Under the pieces are notes generated by a model that saw only the letters and a program-made list of their open reading frames with translations, made no database searches and was not told where the DNA came from. Shown here in pieces: positions 1 through 9,141 of a DNA stretch of 64,000 bases (position 1 is the stretch's first letter; every line of letters begins with the position of its first letter). The stretch lies in assembly GCA_030824495.1 (NCBI GenBank), contig JAVBXP010000028.1, positions 1 to 64,000 of the forward strand, in the 5' to 3' direction. The DNA comes from a bacterium (GTDB taxonomy: Bacteria > Pseudomonadota > Alphaproteobacteria > Caulobacterales > Caulobacteraceae). The position numbers and the translations under genes were made by a program.

Positions 1-25
1 GGGGAGGAAAGCGACCAGAAACTCC

Positions 26-3000
26 TCATGGCCCGGGCGCGATCACCGTGCGGTCGGCGGCGGTGCGGGCGTTCAAGCTTGGTCGGTACATGTCGTGGGC
101 CTGGGCGCCGGGCAGGAGGAAGTCGCCCGGCGTCACCGCTCGCGCCACATAGGCGAAGGTGAAGCTGGACTTGCCCGCCAGGTCCATCGAGGCGACGTAG
201 CGGTCGTCTCGCGCCTCCTGGACGTCGGCGCTGGACAGCTCGCCCAGGAACTTGAACGGCCCGCTCTGGGCGTCGTCGGGACCGAGCACGGTCTCGATTT
301 CGAAGCCCGCCGGCAGCGGGTCGTCCACCACCAGGGCCATGGTCCGCGCCTGGGCCGAACGGCCCGACACCACCACGATCACCCGGTCGCCCTGGGTCAG
401 GCTGGCGGTGTCCACCGATCCGCCAGAGAAGCCGACTAGCCGCTTGGAAAGCGACAGGCCGTTTTCCTCGGCCGCCGGCGCAACCACCGGCGTGCCGGTG
501 ACCGAGACCATCCGCCAGAGGGCGCCCTTGCCGGCGTTGACGAACTGCGCCTCGGCCAGCTTGCCGACCGCCCAGCGCGGGGCGCCGCCGGTCGCGCCCA
601 GCGGGATGGCCCCCTTGGCGTCGATCTTGATGGCGCCGGCCGCCTTCAGCATCCAATGGGCGGCCTGCAGCAGGCGCGCCTGTTCCTGGGTGTTGAGGGA
701 ATCTGGATCCTTCACGGCGTTCTCCAGACGGGTCTGGAGGCTGCGGGCCAGTTCGACGTCGCCGGCCTCATAGGCCAGGGCGACCACGGCGGCGACGTCG
801 CGCAACGGACTTTGGTACCAGTCGCTGTCGTCCCGGAAACCGAGCGAGCGAGCGGCCTGACGCATTGCTGAGCGAGCGCGCGCCTTGTCGCCCATCAGGG
901 CGAGGCCTGCGCCGACCTGGGCCTTGGCCAGCGGCGAGGCCTCGTTCTTCATCTGCACGTCGTGCCACCAGCGCAGGCGGGCCAGGTCTCCGCGTCCGCC
1001 CTTGGCCAGCACATAGAGCGCATAGGCCGAGGCGCGGCTGCGCATCCGCACTGTCGCCTTCTTGGAGGCTTCGGGCGAGCCGGCCCACCACTCGGGATAC
1101 TCCATGCGGTAGGACACCGAGGCCCAGCCTTCCGGCCGCGAGACCTGGCGCATGGCCGAGAGCGCCCGGTCGATGGCTTCCTGCGGCACCGGGGCGCCCG
1201 CCTTCTGCGCCTCGAGCATGAAGTCGGTGACATAGGCGCCGAGCCAGGGGTCGGCCTCGCCGTCCCCGACCCGCCAGAGGCCGAAGGCCCCATCCAGGGT
1301 CTGGCGATCCAGCAGCCGCCCGACCGCGCCGCCCAGCGCCGCCGAGGATCGCTTGACCTTGGGGTCGTTTGAAACCTCGGCCGCATACAGCAACGGATAG
1401 GCCGCCGACACGGTCTGCTCGGTGCAGCCGAACGGATAGCGCGACAGCGCCACGGCGATGGGGCCAGGATCGAACCCGCGGAACGGCGAGTAGCTGACCT
1501 GCAGTGTGGTGTCGCCCGCCGCCAGCCCGGCCAACAGGCCCGGCGACGGGGTATAGGCCGCGCCCGGCTGTTGCAGTTCGAAGGTCGTGCGGGTGATCGG
1601 GCTCCAGCCCAACCGCGTCTGGATTGGATAGTCGCGGGCGGTGGTGAAGCCGGGGCCGGTGACCTTGAAGCCGATCTTGCCGATGCCGGCGCGGTTGGGG
1701 GCGTTGAAGGCGATCCGCTCGGCGATCCGTTGGCCGAGCGCTAGTTCGAAGGCCTTGCGGAACGGCGCGATGACGCCGCCCTGCGAGGTGAGCTCGGCGA
1801 TGTAGGAGCCGACCTTGCCCTCCAGATTGTGGAGTTCCAGGGTGGCGAACGCCTTGTCGCCGGGGGCCAGGAAGCGGGGCAGGGACAGCTCGGTCACCAC
1901 CGGCTCGCGTACTGTCAGCGGCTTGGAGGCCGAGCCGACAGCGGTATCGGTCCAGGCCACCGCCATCAGCCGCAGTTCGCCGTTGAACTCTGGCGCTGGC
2001 AGTTTGATCACCGCCTTGCCGTCCATGCCGGTCTCGACCACGCCCGACCACAGGGCGACGGTCTTGATCGGCGTGACCGTCAGGCCCTCGCCGCCGATCC
2101 CGTCTGCGCCGAAGTTCACATTGGCCGGCGCGCCCAGGTTGGGATCGAGCAGACGGCCATAGTCGTCACGGTAGTTGAGCGTCAGGGCGCGCTTGCCGAA
2201 GTACCACTTCACCGGGTCGGGGCTCTGGAACTTAGTGAGTTGCAGGATGCCCTCGTCCACGGCCGCCAGGGTCACCCGCGCCCGACCGCCGAAGCCGGCG
2301 CCCTTGATGGTGATCGGGATCTCCAACATGGCTTTGGAATCGACCTTGGCGGGGGTGTTGAGCTCGACCGTCAGCTTCCGATCCTTGGGGTCGAGCGGCA
2401 CATAGACCAGGCCAAGTGCGCGGCGCGGCTTTGGCGAGGCGACCGGATCGCGCGGCTGCACGACGCTGACCAGCACATAGGCCCCGCCGCCCCAGGCGGC
2501 GCTGGTCTTCAGGCGCACGGTCGCACCGTCCTTGCCGACGGTCACGGTCTTGAAGTCGATCAGCCGGTCGGTGGCGACCGCGATCTGGGCCTCGCCGGCA
2601 TAGGGCGGCTTCAGGGTGATCTCCACGGTGTCGCCCTGGGCGTAGGTCTTGGTTCCGGCGCTGACGCGCACGAAGTCCGGCGCCTCGACGTCCTTGGCCG
2701 GAGAGCCCCAGCCGGAGGCGAAGCGGATGACGCTCTTGGCGCCGCCCGCACCGGTCAGCTCCAGGCGATAGTCGCCCCACCCCAAGCGGCGCGAGATGCG
2801 CGCGGGCTGTCCGGCGGCGATGTTCATCGTGCCCCGCGCCACGACCACGTCGCGGCTGGTGCGTCGCCATTGCCAGCGGCCGTCCTGCTGGAACCAGTCA
2901 TAGTCCCAGTTCTCGGCGATCAGATTGTAGGTGACGCCGTTGGTGGCGACGCGCTGGCCGGTCGCGTTGGCGGCGATCAGGTCCACCGAGATCGTGGGAT

Positions 3001-5077
3001 CACCGCCGGCCGGGGCGTCGCCCTGGTCGATCTTGGCGCCCAGATAGACCGGCTTGGTGCGGACCTTGAGGTTCAGCCCTTCGCGCACCGGCCGGCCGCC
3101 GGGCTCAAAGACGCTGGCCGTGAAGACGGCCAGCAGCGGTTGGGGCGTATCGCCGGCTTCCTCCGACGACAGCGCCAGCACCGCGCGACCGTCGCCGTCG
3201 GTGACGGTCTGGCCCAGATCGAGGAACTTCTCCTCGAACGGCTGGCGCTGGTCGCCCCACTGATAGCCTTCGAACTGCGGGAACGGGTTGGGATCGACGC
3301 GCAGCCGCGCCTCGCCCTGGGTCTGCAATCCGGCGCCAGCCGCGCCATAGAGGAAGCGGGCGGTGACGTCGATCTTGCGGGTCTCGCCACCCTTCAGCGG
3401 GACCTGCTCTTGGCCCACGGCGGTGACCGCAAGACGCTGGGGCGCGAAGTCCTCGACCGCGAAAGAGATATCGCCGGCGGGCTTGTCCAGGCCGTCGATT
3501 TCCAGTCGCGCGCTCCAGCGGCCGCGCGGAGCGCTCTTGGGCAGGGCGATGTCGGTGGCGATCGCGCCCAGCGGCGCCTTGTCGAAGGCGTAGCGCTTGA
3601 ATTCCACGCCCGAGGGGCGGCGGACGACGATCACGCCCTTGCGGTCCTTGACCGCCTTGGCCTCACGGTCGCGGAGCAGAGCGTTCAGGTGGACGGTCTC
3701 GCCGGGGCGATAGATGCCGCGGTCGGTGTAGAGGTAGCCGTCAACGGCCGAGGCCACCGAGCGACCCGACGTGCCGCTGGCTTCATCGGCGCGCCCGCCG
3801 ACGCCCTGCTTCGACAGATCGACCGGCGCACGGTCGAGGTCCAGCACCGCCAGGTCGCCGTCGGAGCCGTAGGCCATCACCATCTTGGCGTCGGCGGCGC
3901 CTTCGCCGTCGAGCAACGGACGGTCGAAACGCACGCGGCCCTGGGCGTCGCTGCGGGCCTCGGCGAGGTCCTCGCCGTTGCGGGCCACCAGCGCCACACG
4001 GACGCCGGGCATGACCTTGGCGGTCTTCAGCGAGCGGACCACGACGTCCAGCGCCTCCGAACCGTCATAGGCCAGCAGGGCCATGTCGGTGAACACCACC
4101 CAGCGTCGGGCCTGGGCCGGCGGATTGGGGTCATAGCTGTCGTCGTCGCCAGTCTTGATCGCGCGCCCGCCGGAGCCGTCGCGGACCTTGATCACATAGG
4201 CGCCGGGTTTCATTTCCTTCAGCACTGCGCCGAGCGGGAAGACGGTGGTGGTGCGCTCGCCTGCACCCTGGGCGGTGACCGGGAGCTCGCCCTTCCAGAC
4301 CACGCGGCCCTCGTCATCCGGGCTGTCGGAGCCGTAGTCGTCGGGATACTGGCCCTCGCCGGTCGGATCGGGGGCGCTGATCGACTTGCGGACCAAGTTG
4401 CGGTCCACCACGCGCCAGACCTCGACCTGCAGGCGGCTGACATTGACGGTCTCGATGCCGATGCCGTCGGCGTCCTCGCGCGGCAGGATCACGCCTTCGC
4501 CGGCGAAGCCGACATAGGGCGGCTTCTCGCCGAAGGTGAAGTCGATGTCGGCGTTGGCGGCCAGGGTCTCGCCGCTCTTGGCGGGCAAGCCCTTCAGCAG
4601 GGTGATGCGGCGGTCGGTGAAGCCGGTCCCGGCCACGCAGAGCTCCGCGCCCTTTACCGAGACAGCGGGGCTTGAGCCGAGATCAGGCGAGACCAAAACG
4701 AAGTCGGCGTAGGATTTCGACGGATCGAGCGGACGGGTCAGCTCGACGCAGGCCTGCGGCTCTGCGCGGCTGGTGTCGATGCGGTGGCGCCAGACGGCGA
4801 AGCCTTCGGGCTTGGGTATCCCGCGACGGGCGGCGCCGGCCGCGCGCGGCTTGCCGAACAACGACCAGCCCTGGGCGCCGGGCTCCAGCTTGGCGCTGGC
4901 TTCCGGCTTGCCGAACGAGAGACCATCGAAGCCCTTGGCCGCAAGCACGCCGCCGCCGAACGCCGCAACCAGAAGGCCGGCCGCCAGCAGTCCTGAGACC
5001 CGGCTGGCGCGGATCTTCGTCCACCAGTTCTGGCGAGGCGTTTGTGAGCCCACGGTCGGCGTCTCGTCGCTCGGCAT
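26..5077 (-). CDS. Alpha-2-macroglobulin family protein (YfhM-like), thioester-containing
   Basis: A very large envelope protein of about 1683 residues that resembles bacterial alpha-2-macroglobulins, which trap foreign proteases in the periplasm. The internal thioester motif GCTEQ lies near residue 1217, inside the YPFGCTEQTVS context typical of the family, so the covalent trap should be functional. Macroglobulin-type beta domains precede it; an alpha/alpha toroid-like region and a C-terminal receptor-binding-like domain follow. I chose the ATG at 5077 because AGAGGGG precedes it; an in-frame upstream start would add 21 poorly supported residues. A hydrophobic segment at residues 28-47 is an anchor or signal and has no lipobox cysteine, unlike E. 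coli YfhM. The usual partner pbpC is not in the window but could lie just beyond the left edge, 25 bp downstream of the stop. Confidence 0.9.
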   Translation of the reverse strand: MPSDETPTVGSQTPRQNWWTKIRASRVSGLLAAGLLVAAFGGGVLAAKGFDGLSFGKPEASAKLEPGAQGWSLFGKPRAAGAARRGIPKPEGFAVWRHRIDTSRAEPQACVELTRPLDPSKSYADFVLVSPDLGSSPAVSVKGAELCVAGTGFTDRRITLLKGLPAKSGETLAANADIDFTFGEKPPYVGFAGEGVILPREDADGIGIETVNVSRLQVEVWRVVDRNLVRKSISAPDPTGEGQYPDDYGSDSPDDEGRVVWKGELPVTAQGAGERTTTVFPLGAVLKEMKPGAYVIKVRDGSGGRAIKTGDDDSYDPNPPAQARRWVVFTDMALLAYDGSEALDVVVRSLKTAKVMPGVRVALVARNGEDLAEARSDAQGRVRFDRPLLDGEGAADAKMVMAYGSDGDLAVLDLDRAPVDLSKQGVGGRADEASGTSGRSVASAVDGYLYTDRGIYRPGETVHLNALLRDREAKAVKDRKGVIVVRRPSGVEFKRYAFDKAPLGAIATDIALPKSAPRGRWSARLEIDGLDKPAGDISFAVEDFAPQRLAVTAVGQEQVPLKGGETRKIDVTARFLYGAAGAGLQTQGEARLRVDPNPFPQFEGYQWGDQRQPFEEKFLDLGQTVTDGDGRAVLALSSEEAGDTPQPLLAVFTASVFEPGGRPVREGLNLKVRTKPVYLGAKIDQGDAPAGGDPTISVDLIAANATGQRVATNGVTYNLIAENWDYDWFQQDGRWQWRRTSRDVVVARGTMNIAAGQPARISRRLGWGDYRLELTGAGGAKSVIRFASGWGSPAKDVEAPDFVRVSAGTKTYAQGDTVEITLKPPYAGEAQIAVATDRLIDFKTVTVGKDGATVRLKTSAAWGGGAYVLVSVVQPRDPVASPKPRRALGLVYVPLDPKDRKLTVELNTPAKVDSKAMLEIPITIKGAGFGGRARVTLAAVDEGILQLTKFQSPDPVKWYFGKRALTLNYRDDYGRLLDPNLGAPANVNFGADGIGGEGLTVTPIKTVALWSGVVETGMDGKAVIKLPAPEFNGELRLMAVAWTDTAVGSASKPLTVREPVVTELSLPRFLAPGDKAFATLELHNLEGKVGSYIAELTSQGGVIAPFRKAFELALGQRIAERIAFNAPNRAGIGKIGFKVTGPGFTTARDYPIQTRLGWSPITRTTFELQQPGAAYTPSPGLLAGLAAGDTTLQVSYSPFRGFDPGPIAVALSRYPFGCTEQTVSAAYPLLYAAEVSNDPKVKRSSAALGGAVGRLLDRQTLDGAFGLWRVGDGEADPWLGAYVTDFMLEAQKAGAPVPQEAIDRALSAMRQVSRPEGWASVSYRMEYPEWWAGSPEASKKATVRMRSRASAYALYVLAKGGRGDLARLRWWHDVQMKNEASPLAKAQVGAGLALMGDKARARSAMRQAARSLGFRDDSDWYQSPLRDVAAVVALAYEAGDVELARSLQTRLENAVKDPDSLNTQEQARLLQAAHWMLKAAGAIKIDAKGAIPLGATGGAPRWAVGKLAEAQFVNAGKGALWRMVSVTGTPVVAPAAEENGLSLSKRLVGFSGGSVDTASLTQGDRVIVVVSGRSAQARTMALVVDDPLPAGFEIETVLGPDDAQSGPFKFLGELSSADVQEARDDRYVASMDLAGKSSFTFAYVARAVTPGDFLLPGAQAHDMYRPSLNARTAADRTVIAPGP

Positions 5078-5192
5078 AGGCCCCTCTCGACTGGCAGAAT
5101 GTCGCAGCCCTGATGGGACGTGAACGACGCCCCATGTCAATCGACGGTGGCGTTATTGGTAGGCTTGGGCGGGACGTGTCCTCCAACAAAGC

Positions 5193-5310
5193 TCGTCATC
5201 CCCGGGCTCTTGTCCCGGGGATCCATACGCACGGCGCGCCGAAGTATTTCGCCAACGGCGGAGTGTATGGATGGCCGGCTCAAGAGGCCGGCCATGACGA
5301 ACCTGGGGGA
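5193..5310. repeat. Bipartite REP-like palindrome
   Basis: Two hairpins in tandem: CGTCATCCCCGGG...CCCGGGGATCCATAC and then GTATGGATGGCCGG...CCGGCCATGACGA. The outer arms TCGTCAT/ATGACGA and ATCCATAC/GTATGGAT also pair with each other, so the whole unit can fold as a long inverted repeat. Related units occur near 28.8 kb and 50.1 kb. It sits between the divergently placed alpha-2-macroglobulin start and the gabD-like 3' end and may also act as a terminator. Confidence 0.8.
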
Positions 5311-5332
5311 GGATGAGGGCGAAAGCGGCGCC

Positions 5333-6799
5333 TTAACGCAGCGCCAGGGTCAGGGCCTTCACCTGCAGGTAGTCGTCGATCCCATAGGTCGAGCCTTCCC
5401 GGCCGAAGCCCGACTGCTTCACCCCGCCGAACGGATTGGCGGCGTTGGAGATCAGCCCCGAATTGATCCCGACGATGCCGGACTCGATGGCCCGCCCGAC
5501 CCGCATGGCGCGGTTGAGGTCGTCGGAGAACAGGAACGCCGCCAGGCCGAACTCCGAGGCGTTGGCGCGGGCGATCGCCTCTTCCTCGGTGTCGAAGGTG
5601 AAGACGGGGACCAGCGGGCCAAAGGTTTCCTCGTGGCGGAACAGCTCGTCGTCACCCCCAGCGATCACGGTGGGTTGGAAGTAGCTGCCGGTCATTCGTT
5701 GACCGCCCGTCAGGACCTTGCCCCCGGCCGCCACCGTGCGGGCGATGTGATCTTCAACCTTTGTCACGCCCTTCTCGTCGATCAGCGGTCCGATCTCGGT
5801 GTCGGGCGCAAAGGGATCGCCGACCGTCAGCGCGGCCACCCGTGCGGTCAGGGCCTCGAGATAGGCGTCCTTGATGCCTGCCTGGACATAGACCCGGTTG
5901 GGACAGACGCAGGTCTGGCCGCCGGCCCTGAACTTCCCGGCCACCGTGCCGCTCACCGCCACCTCAAGGTCAGCGTCGTCGAACACCAGAAGGGGCGCGG
6001 CGCCGCCCAGTTCCATCGACATCCGCTTGAGCGTTGGGGCGCACTGGGCCGCCAACTTGCGGCCAACGGCGGTCGAGCCGGTGAAGGAGAGTTTGCGGAT
6101 CAGTTCGGAGCCGGTCAGCCGGCCGCCGACCACGTCCTGTTCGCCGCTGACCACCGAGAAGCATCCAGCCGGGACTCCGGCTTCCAGCGCCAGGGCCGCC
6201 AGGGCCAGGCCGGTGAACGGCGTCGCCGATGCAGGTTTCAACACCACCGGGCAACCAGCGCAAAAGGCGGCGGCCGCCTTGCGGGTGATCATGGCGGCGG
6301 GGAAGTTCCAGGGGGTGATGGCGGCCACCGGGCCAACGGGTTCGCGGAAAGCCAGGATCAAGTCCTCGCCATTCGGGCTCTCGATGGCCTTGCCGTCCAG
6401 CCGTTCGGCCATGCCGGCGAACCAACTGATGAACGAGTTGGCGTAGCGCACTTCGCCGAGCGCCTCCTTCCACGGCTTGCCGTTCTCCAGCGAGATCAGG
6501 GCCGCAAGGCTATCCTCATTCTGTGTGACCAAGGCGGCCCAGCGAGCCAGGATTTCGCCCCGCGCCTTGCCCTTGGTTCGGGCCCAGGCAGGGAAGGCGG
6601 CGGCTGCAGCCTCGATCGCCTGATCGACCTGGGCCGCCGACAGCTTGGGCACGCGCCCGAGCAGCGCGCCATCAGCGGGGCTGTGGACGCTGATGGCGTC
6701 GTCGCCCACTGGAATCCACTTGCCCGCGACCAAGGCGGCTTCGCGGATCAGCGCCCGGCCCTGGGCCTTGAGGTGGTCCGCAGGCGGTTGATCTGACAT
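5333..6799 (-). CDS. gabD: NAD(P)-dependent succinate-semialdehyde dehydrogenase family
   Basis: Aldehyde dehydrogenase of 488 residues, the usual length for GabD, which oxidises succinate semialdehyde to succinate at the end of the GABA shunt. Visible motifs are the PWNFP loop with the oxyanion-hole Asn, the FTGSTAVGR nucleotide-binding segment, the general-base region MELGG, and the catalytic cysteine in GQTCVCPNR. The paired-cysteine TCVC context and the C-terminal GGVKQSGFGREGS are typical of the GabD branch. The residue after MELGG is Ala-Pro rather than the commoner Asn-Ala-Pro, a small deviation. The start has a strong GGAGG eight bases upstream. It appears monocistronic. Substrate assignment rests on family resemblance; related semialdehydes are possible. 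Confidence 0.85.
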   Translation of the reverse strand: MSDQPPADHLKAQGRALIREAALVAGKWIPVGDDAISVHSPADGALLGRVPKLSAAQVDQAIEAAAAAFPAWARTKGKARGEILARWAALVTQNEDSLAALISLENGKPWKEALGEVRYANSFISWFAGMAERLDGKAIESPNGEDLILAFREPVGPVAAITPWNFPAAMITRKAAAAFCAGCPVVLKPASATPFTGLALAALALEAGVPAGCFSVVSGEQDVVGGRLTGSELIRKLSFTGSTAVGRKLAAQCAPTLKRMSMELGGAAPLLVFDDADLEVAVSGTVAGKFRAGGQTCVCPNRVYVQAGIKDAYLEALTARVAALTVGDPFAPDTEIGPLIDEKGVTKVEDHIARTVAAGGKVLTGGQRMTGSYFQPTVIAGGDDELFRHEETFGPLVPVFTFDTEEEAIARANASEFGLAAFLFSDDLNRAMRVGRAIESGIVGINSGLISNAANPFGGVKQSGFGREGSTYGIDDYLQVKALTLALR

Positions 6800-6969
6800 C
6801 GAAATTCCTCCAGCGGCGCTCGACTGACTATTAGCGCGAAGGGCCGCGATAGGCTCCGATCAACTTTTTCGTGTTGCGGCGCACTTTCCGCAACGCTTGA
6901 CTCAGGTCGGCGTTGTGGTTGTCATTGAACCGACATGCCGCATTGCAGCATAGATTTGTGGAGGCGTTT

Positions 6970-7143
6970 ATGACGGATTTTCCGTTCGCCTACTCCCTCG
7001 CCCACGCCGAATCCGGCTGGACGTGGCGGATCTTCGACGAGGACGGCGAGACTGTCGCCCAGGGCCTCGACCTCAGTCAATCGGCCGCCCAGGCGGCGGT
7101 TGAGAGCGCGATCCGCATGGCGGCCTCGGAGGCCCGCGCCTAA
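6970..7143 (+). CDS. Small hypothetical protein
   Basis: A 57-residue soluble acidic protein starting at the ATG at 6970, which follows GTGGAGG at good spacing; a longer in-frame start upstream lacks this support. It reads MTDFPFAYSLAHAESGWTW at the amino end and is followed by a strand-like IFDEDGETVAQG segment and an Ala-rich helix. I recognise no domain. It lies alone between gabD and the M2 peptidase and is read towards the peptidase gene, about 90 bp upstream of it. Codon use looks like that of neighbouring genes, so it is probably real. Confidence 0.6.
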   Translation: MTDFPFAYSLAHAESGWTWRIFDEDGETVAQGLDLSQSAAQAAVESAIRMAASEARA

Positions 7144-7231
7144 CCACGAACCTTGACGGTGGATCAAGCTGGCGCTCCTCTGCGGCCAGCGCGGCGCATG
7201 CCGCATTCTCCGCTCAGGGACGTTTCTGGTT

Positions 7232-9031
7232 ATGAAATCCCAATTGCTGGCCGCCACGGCGGTCGCTCTGCTGGCCTTTGGGCCGGCATCCGCCCAGGGC
7301 TCCAAGCCCACGGCCGCAGAGGCCAAGGCGTTCGTCGATAAGGCCGAGGCCGAGCTGGCGGCCTTCAGCCCCTACGTCAATCGCTCGTCCTGGGTGCGCG
7401 CCACCAATATCACCGAGGACACCCAGTGGCTGGAAGCCAAGGCGACCAGCGAACAGAACGAACTGGTCACGCGCTATGCGATGCAGGCGGCCAAGTACAA
7501 TGGCGTGGCGGTCGATCCGGTCACCGCACGTAAGCTGAAGCTGCTCAAGCTCTATCTGGTCTCGCCGGCGCCTGACCGGCCCGGCGCGGCGGCCGAACTG
7601 GCGACCCTGACCACCCGCATGGATTCGACCTATTCCAGCGGCAAGTTCCAGCACAAGGGCAAGACCCTGACCCTGAACGACGCCGAGGACATACTGGCCG
7701 ATAGCCGCGATCCGGCCGAGCTGAAGGCGGTTTGGGAGGGTTGGCACTCGATCGCCAAGCCGATCAAGCCGGACTACGTGAAGTTCGCCGCGCTTTCCAA
7801 CGAAGGCGCCCGCGGCCTGGGGTTCAAGGACACCGGCGCGCTGTGGCGGTCGAACTACGACATGGATCCTGACGCCTTCGCCGCCGAGACCGACCGCCTG
7901 TGGAAGCAGGTCGAGCCGTTCTACAAGAACCTGCACTGCTATGTGCGCGGCCAGCTCAACGACAAGTACGGCGACGCCGTGCAAAAGCGCACCGGCCCGA
8001 TCCGCGCCGACCTGCTGGGCAATATGTGGGCCCAGCAGTGGGGCAACATCTATGACGTGGTGCAGCCCAAGGGCGCGGCCTCCAGCTACAGCCTCGACAA
8101 GCTGCTGGTCGCCAAGGGCTATGACCCGATCAAGATGGTGAAGACCGGCGAGAATTTCTATTCGTCGGTGGGGATGAGCCCGTTGCCGGAGACCTTCTGG
8201 GCCCGCTCGATGATCACCCGTCCGCGTGATCGCGAAGTCGTCTGCCACGCCTCGGCCTGGAACATCGACGACCGCGACGATATCCGCATCAAGATGTGCA
8301 CCAAGGTCAATGGTGAGGACTTCTACACCGTCCACCACGAGCTCGGGCACAACTACTACCAGCGCGCCTACAAGGATCAGCCGTTCCTGTTCAAGAACGG
8401 TGCGAACGACGGCTTCCACGAGGCGATCGGCGATTTCGTCGGCTTGTCGGCCTTGACCCCGACCTATCTCCAGCAGATCCGGCTGATCGACCAGGCTCCG
8501 GGCGCCGACGAGGACATTCCGTTCCTGATGAAGATGGCGCTCGACAAGATCGCCTTCCTGCCGTTCGGCCTGATGGTCGACCGCTGGCGCTGGGAGGTGT
8601 TCTCCGGCGAGGTCACGCCTGATCACTACAACGAGGCCTGGTGGAAACTGCGCCTGAAGTATCAGGGCCTGGCCCCTCCCGGGGACCGGCCGGCCGACGC
8701 CTTCGACCCAGGGGCGAAGTACCACGTGCCTGGCAACACGCCCTACACCCGCTACTTCTTGGCTCACATCTACCAGTTCCAATTCCACCGCGCGGCCTGC
8801 CAGCAGATCGGCTGGAAGGGACCGCTGCATCGCTGCTCGGTCTATGGCGAGAAGGAGATGGGGCAGAAGTTCAACGCCATGCTGGAAATGGGGGCCTCGA
8901 AGCCTTGGCCTGAGGCGCTCGCCACCTTCACGGGCGAGAAGACTGCCGACGCCAGCGCTGTGGCCGATTACTTCCAGCCGCTGAATGCTTGGTTGACGGT
9001 CCAGAACAAGGGCGAAAACTGCGGCTGGTAA
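7232..9031 (+). CDS. Peptidyl-dipeptidase, M2 (ACE-like) family
   Basis: Secreted zinc metallopeptidase of 599 residues related to angiotensin-converting enzyme, which removes dipeptides from the C-terminus of peptides. Residues 1-22 form a signal peptide ending in ASAQG. The zinc site is H369-E-L-G-H373 with the third ligand Glu397 exactly 28 residues after the first His, the spacing seen in M2 enzymes; family members usually have HEMGH. The remaining length matches bacterial single-domain ACE homologues (about 600 residues). It probably acts in the periplasm on nutrient peptides. It is followed by a long hairpin and appears to be its own transcription unit. Confidence 0.92.
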   Translation: MKSQLLAATAVALLAFGPASAQGSKPTAAEAKAFVDKAEAELAAFSPYVNRSSWVRATNITEDTQWLEAKATSEQNELVTRYAMQAAKYNGVAVDPVTARKLKLLKLYLVSPAPDRPGAAAELATLTTRMDSTYSSGKFQHKGKTLTLNDAEDILADSRDPAELKAVWEGWHSIAKPIKPDYVKFAALSNEGARGLGFKDTGALWRSNYDMDPDAFAAETDRLWKQVEPFYKNLHCYVRGQLNDKYGDAVQKRTGPIRADLLGNMWAQQWGNIYDVVQPKGAASSYSLDKLLVAKGYDPIKMVKTGENFYSSVGMSPLPETFWARSMITRPRDREVVCHASAWNIDDRDDIRIKMCTKVNGEDFYTVHHELGHNYYQRAYKDQPFLFKNGANDGFHEAIGDFVGLSALTPTYLQQIRLIDQAPGADEDIPFLMKMALDKIAFLPFGLMVDRWRWEVFSGEVTPDHYNEAWWKLRLKYQGLAPPGDRPADAFDPGAKYHVPGNTPYTRYFLAHIYQFQFHRAACQQIGWKGPLHRCSVYGEKEMGQKFNAMLEMGASKPWPEALATFTGEKTADASAVADYFQPLNAWLTVQNKGENCGW

Positions 9032-9039
9032 AGTCGTGA

Positions 9040-9086
9040 CGGCGCCAGACCCGCAATAAGCTCTGCCTTAACCCTGTCTGGCGCCG
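9040..9086 (+). terminator. Double stem-loop after the M2 peptidase
   Basis: Perfect 11-bp arms CGGCGCCAGAC / GTCTGGCGCCG enclose a 25-nt loop that itself contains TAAG...CTTA. It begins nine bases after the peptidase stop. There is no real T-run, so it may be a weak or Rho-assisted terminator. Confidence 0.55.
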
Positions 9087-9141
9087 CTTCCTTTACCGTG
9101 CTCTGCCAAGCTCCCCGGGATTCCTCAAAAGGGGGCCGGGC

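Noticed and set aside
1829-4675. 948-codon open frame antisense to the alpha-2-macroglobulin gene
   Set aside because: High GC at third positions keeps antisense frames open. The translation is rich in His, Arg and Gly with no recognisable domain, while the opposite strand encodes a clear alpha-2-macroglobulin.
9040-9086. Riboswitch between the M2 peptidase and the TadG-like gene
   Set aside because: It is a simple cruciform hairpin right after a stop codon, with no multi-stem core; termination explains it better.
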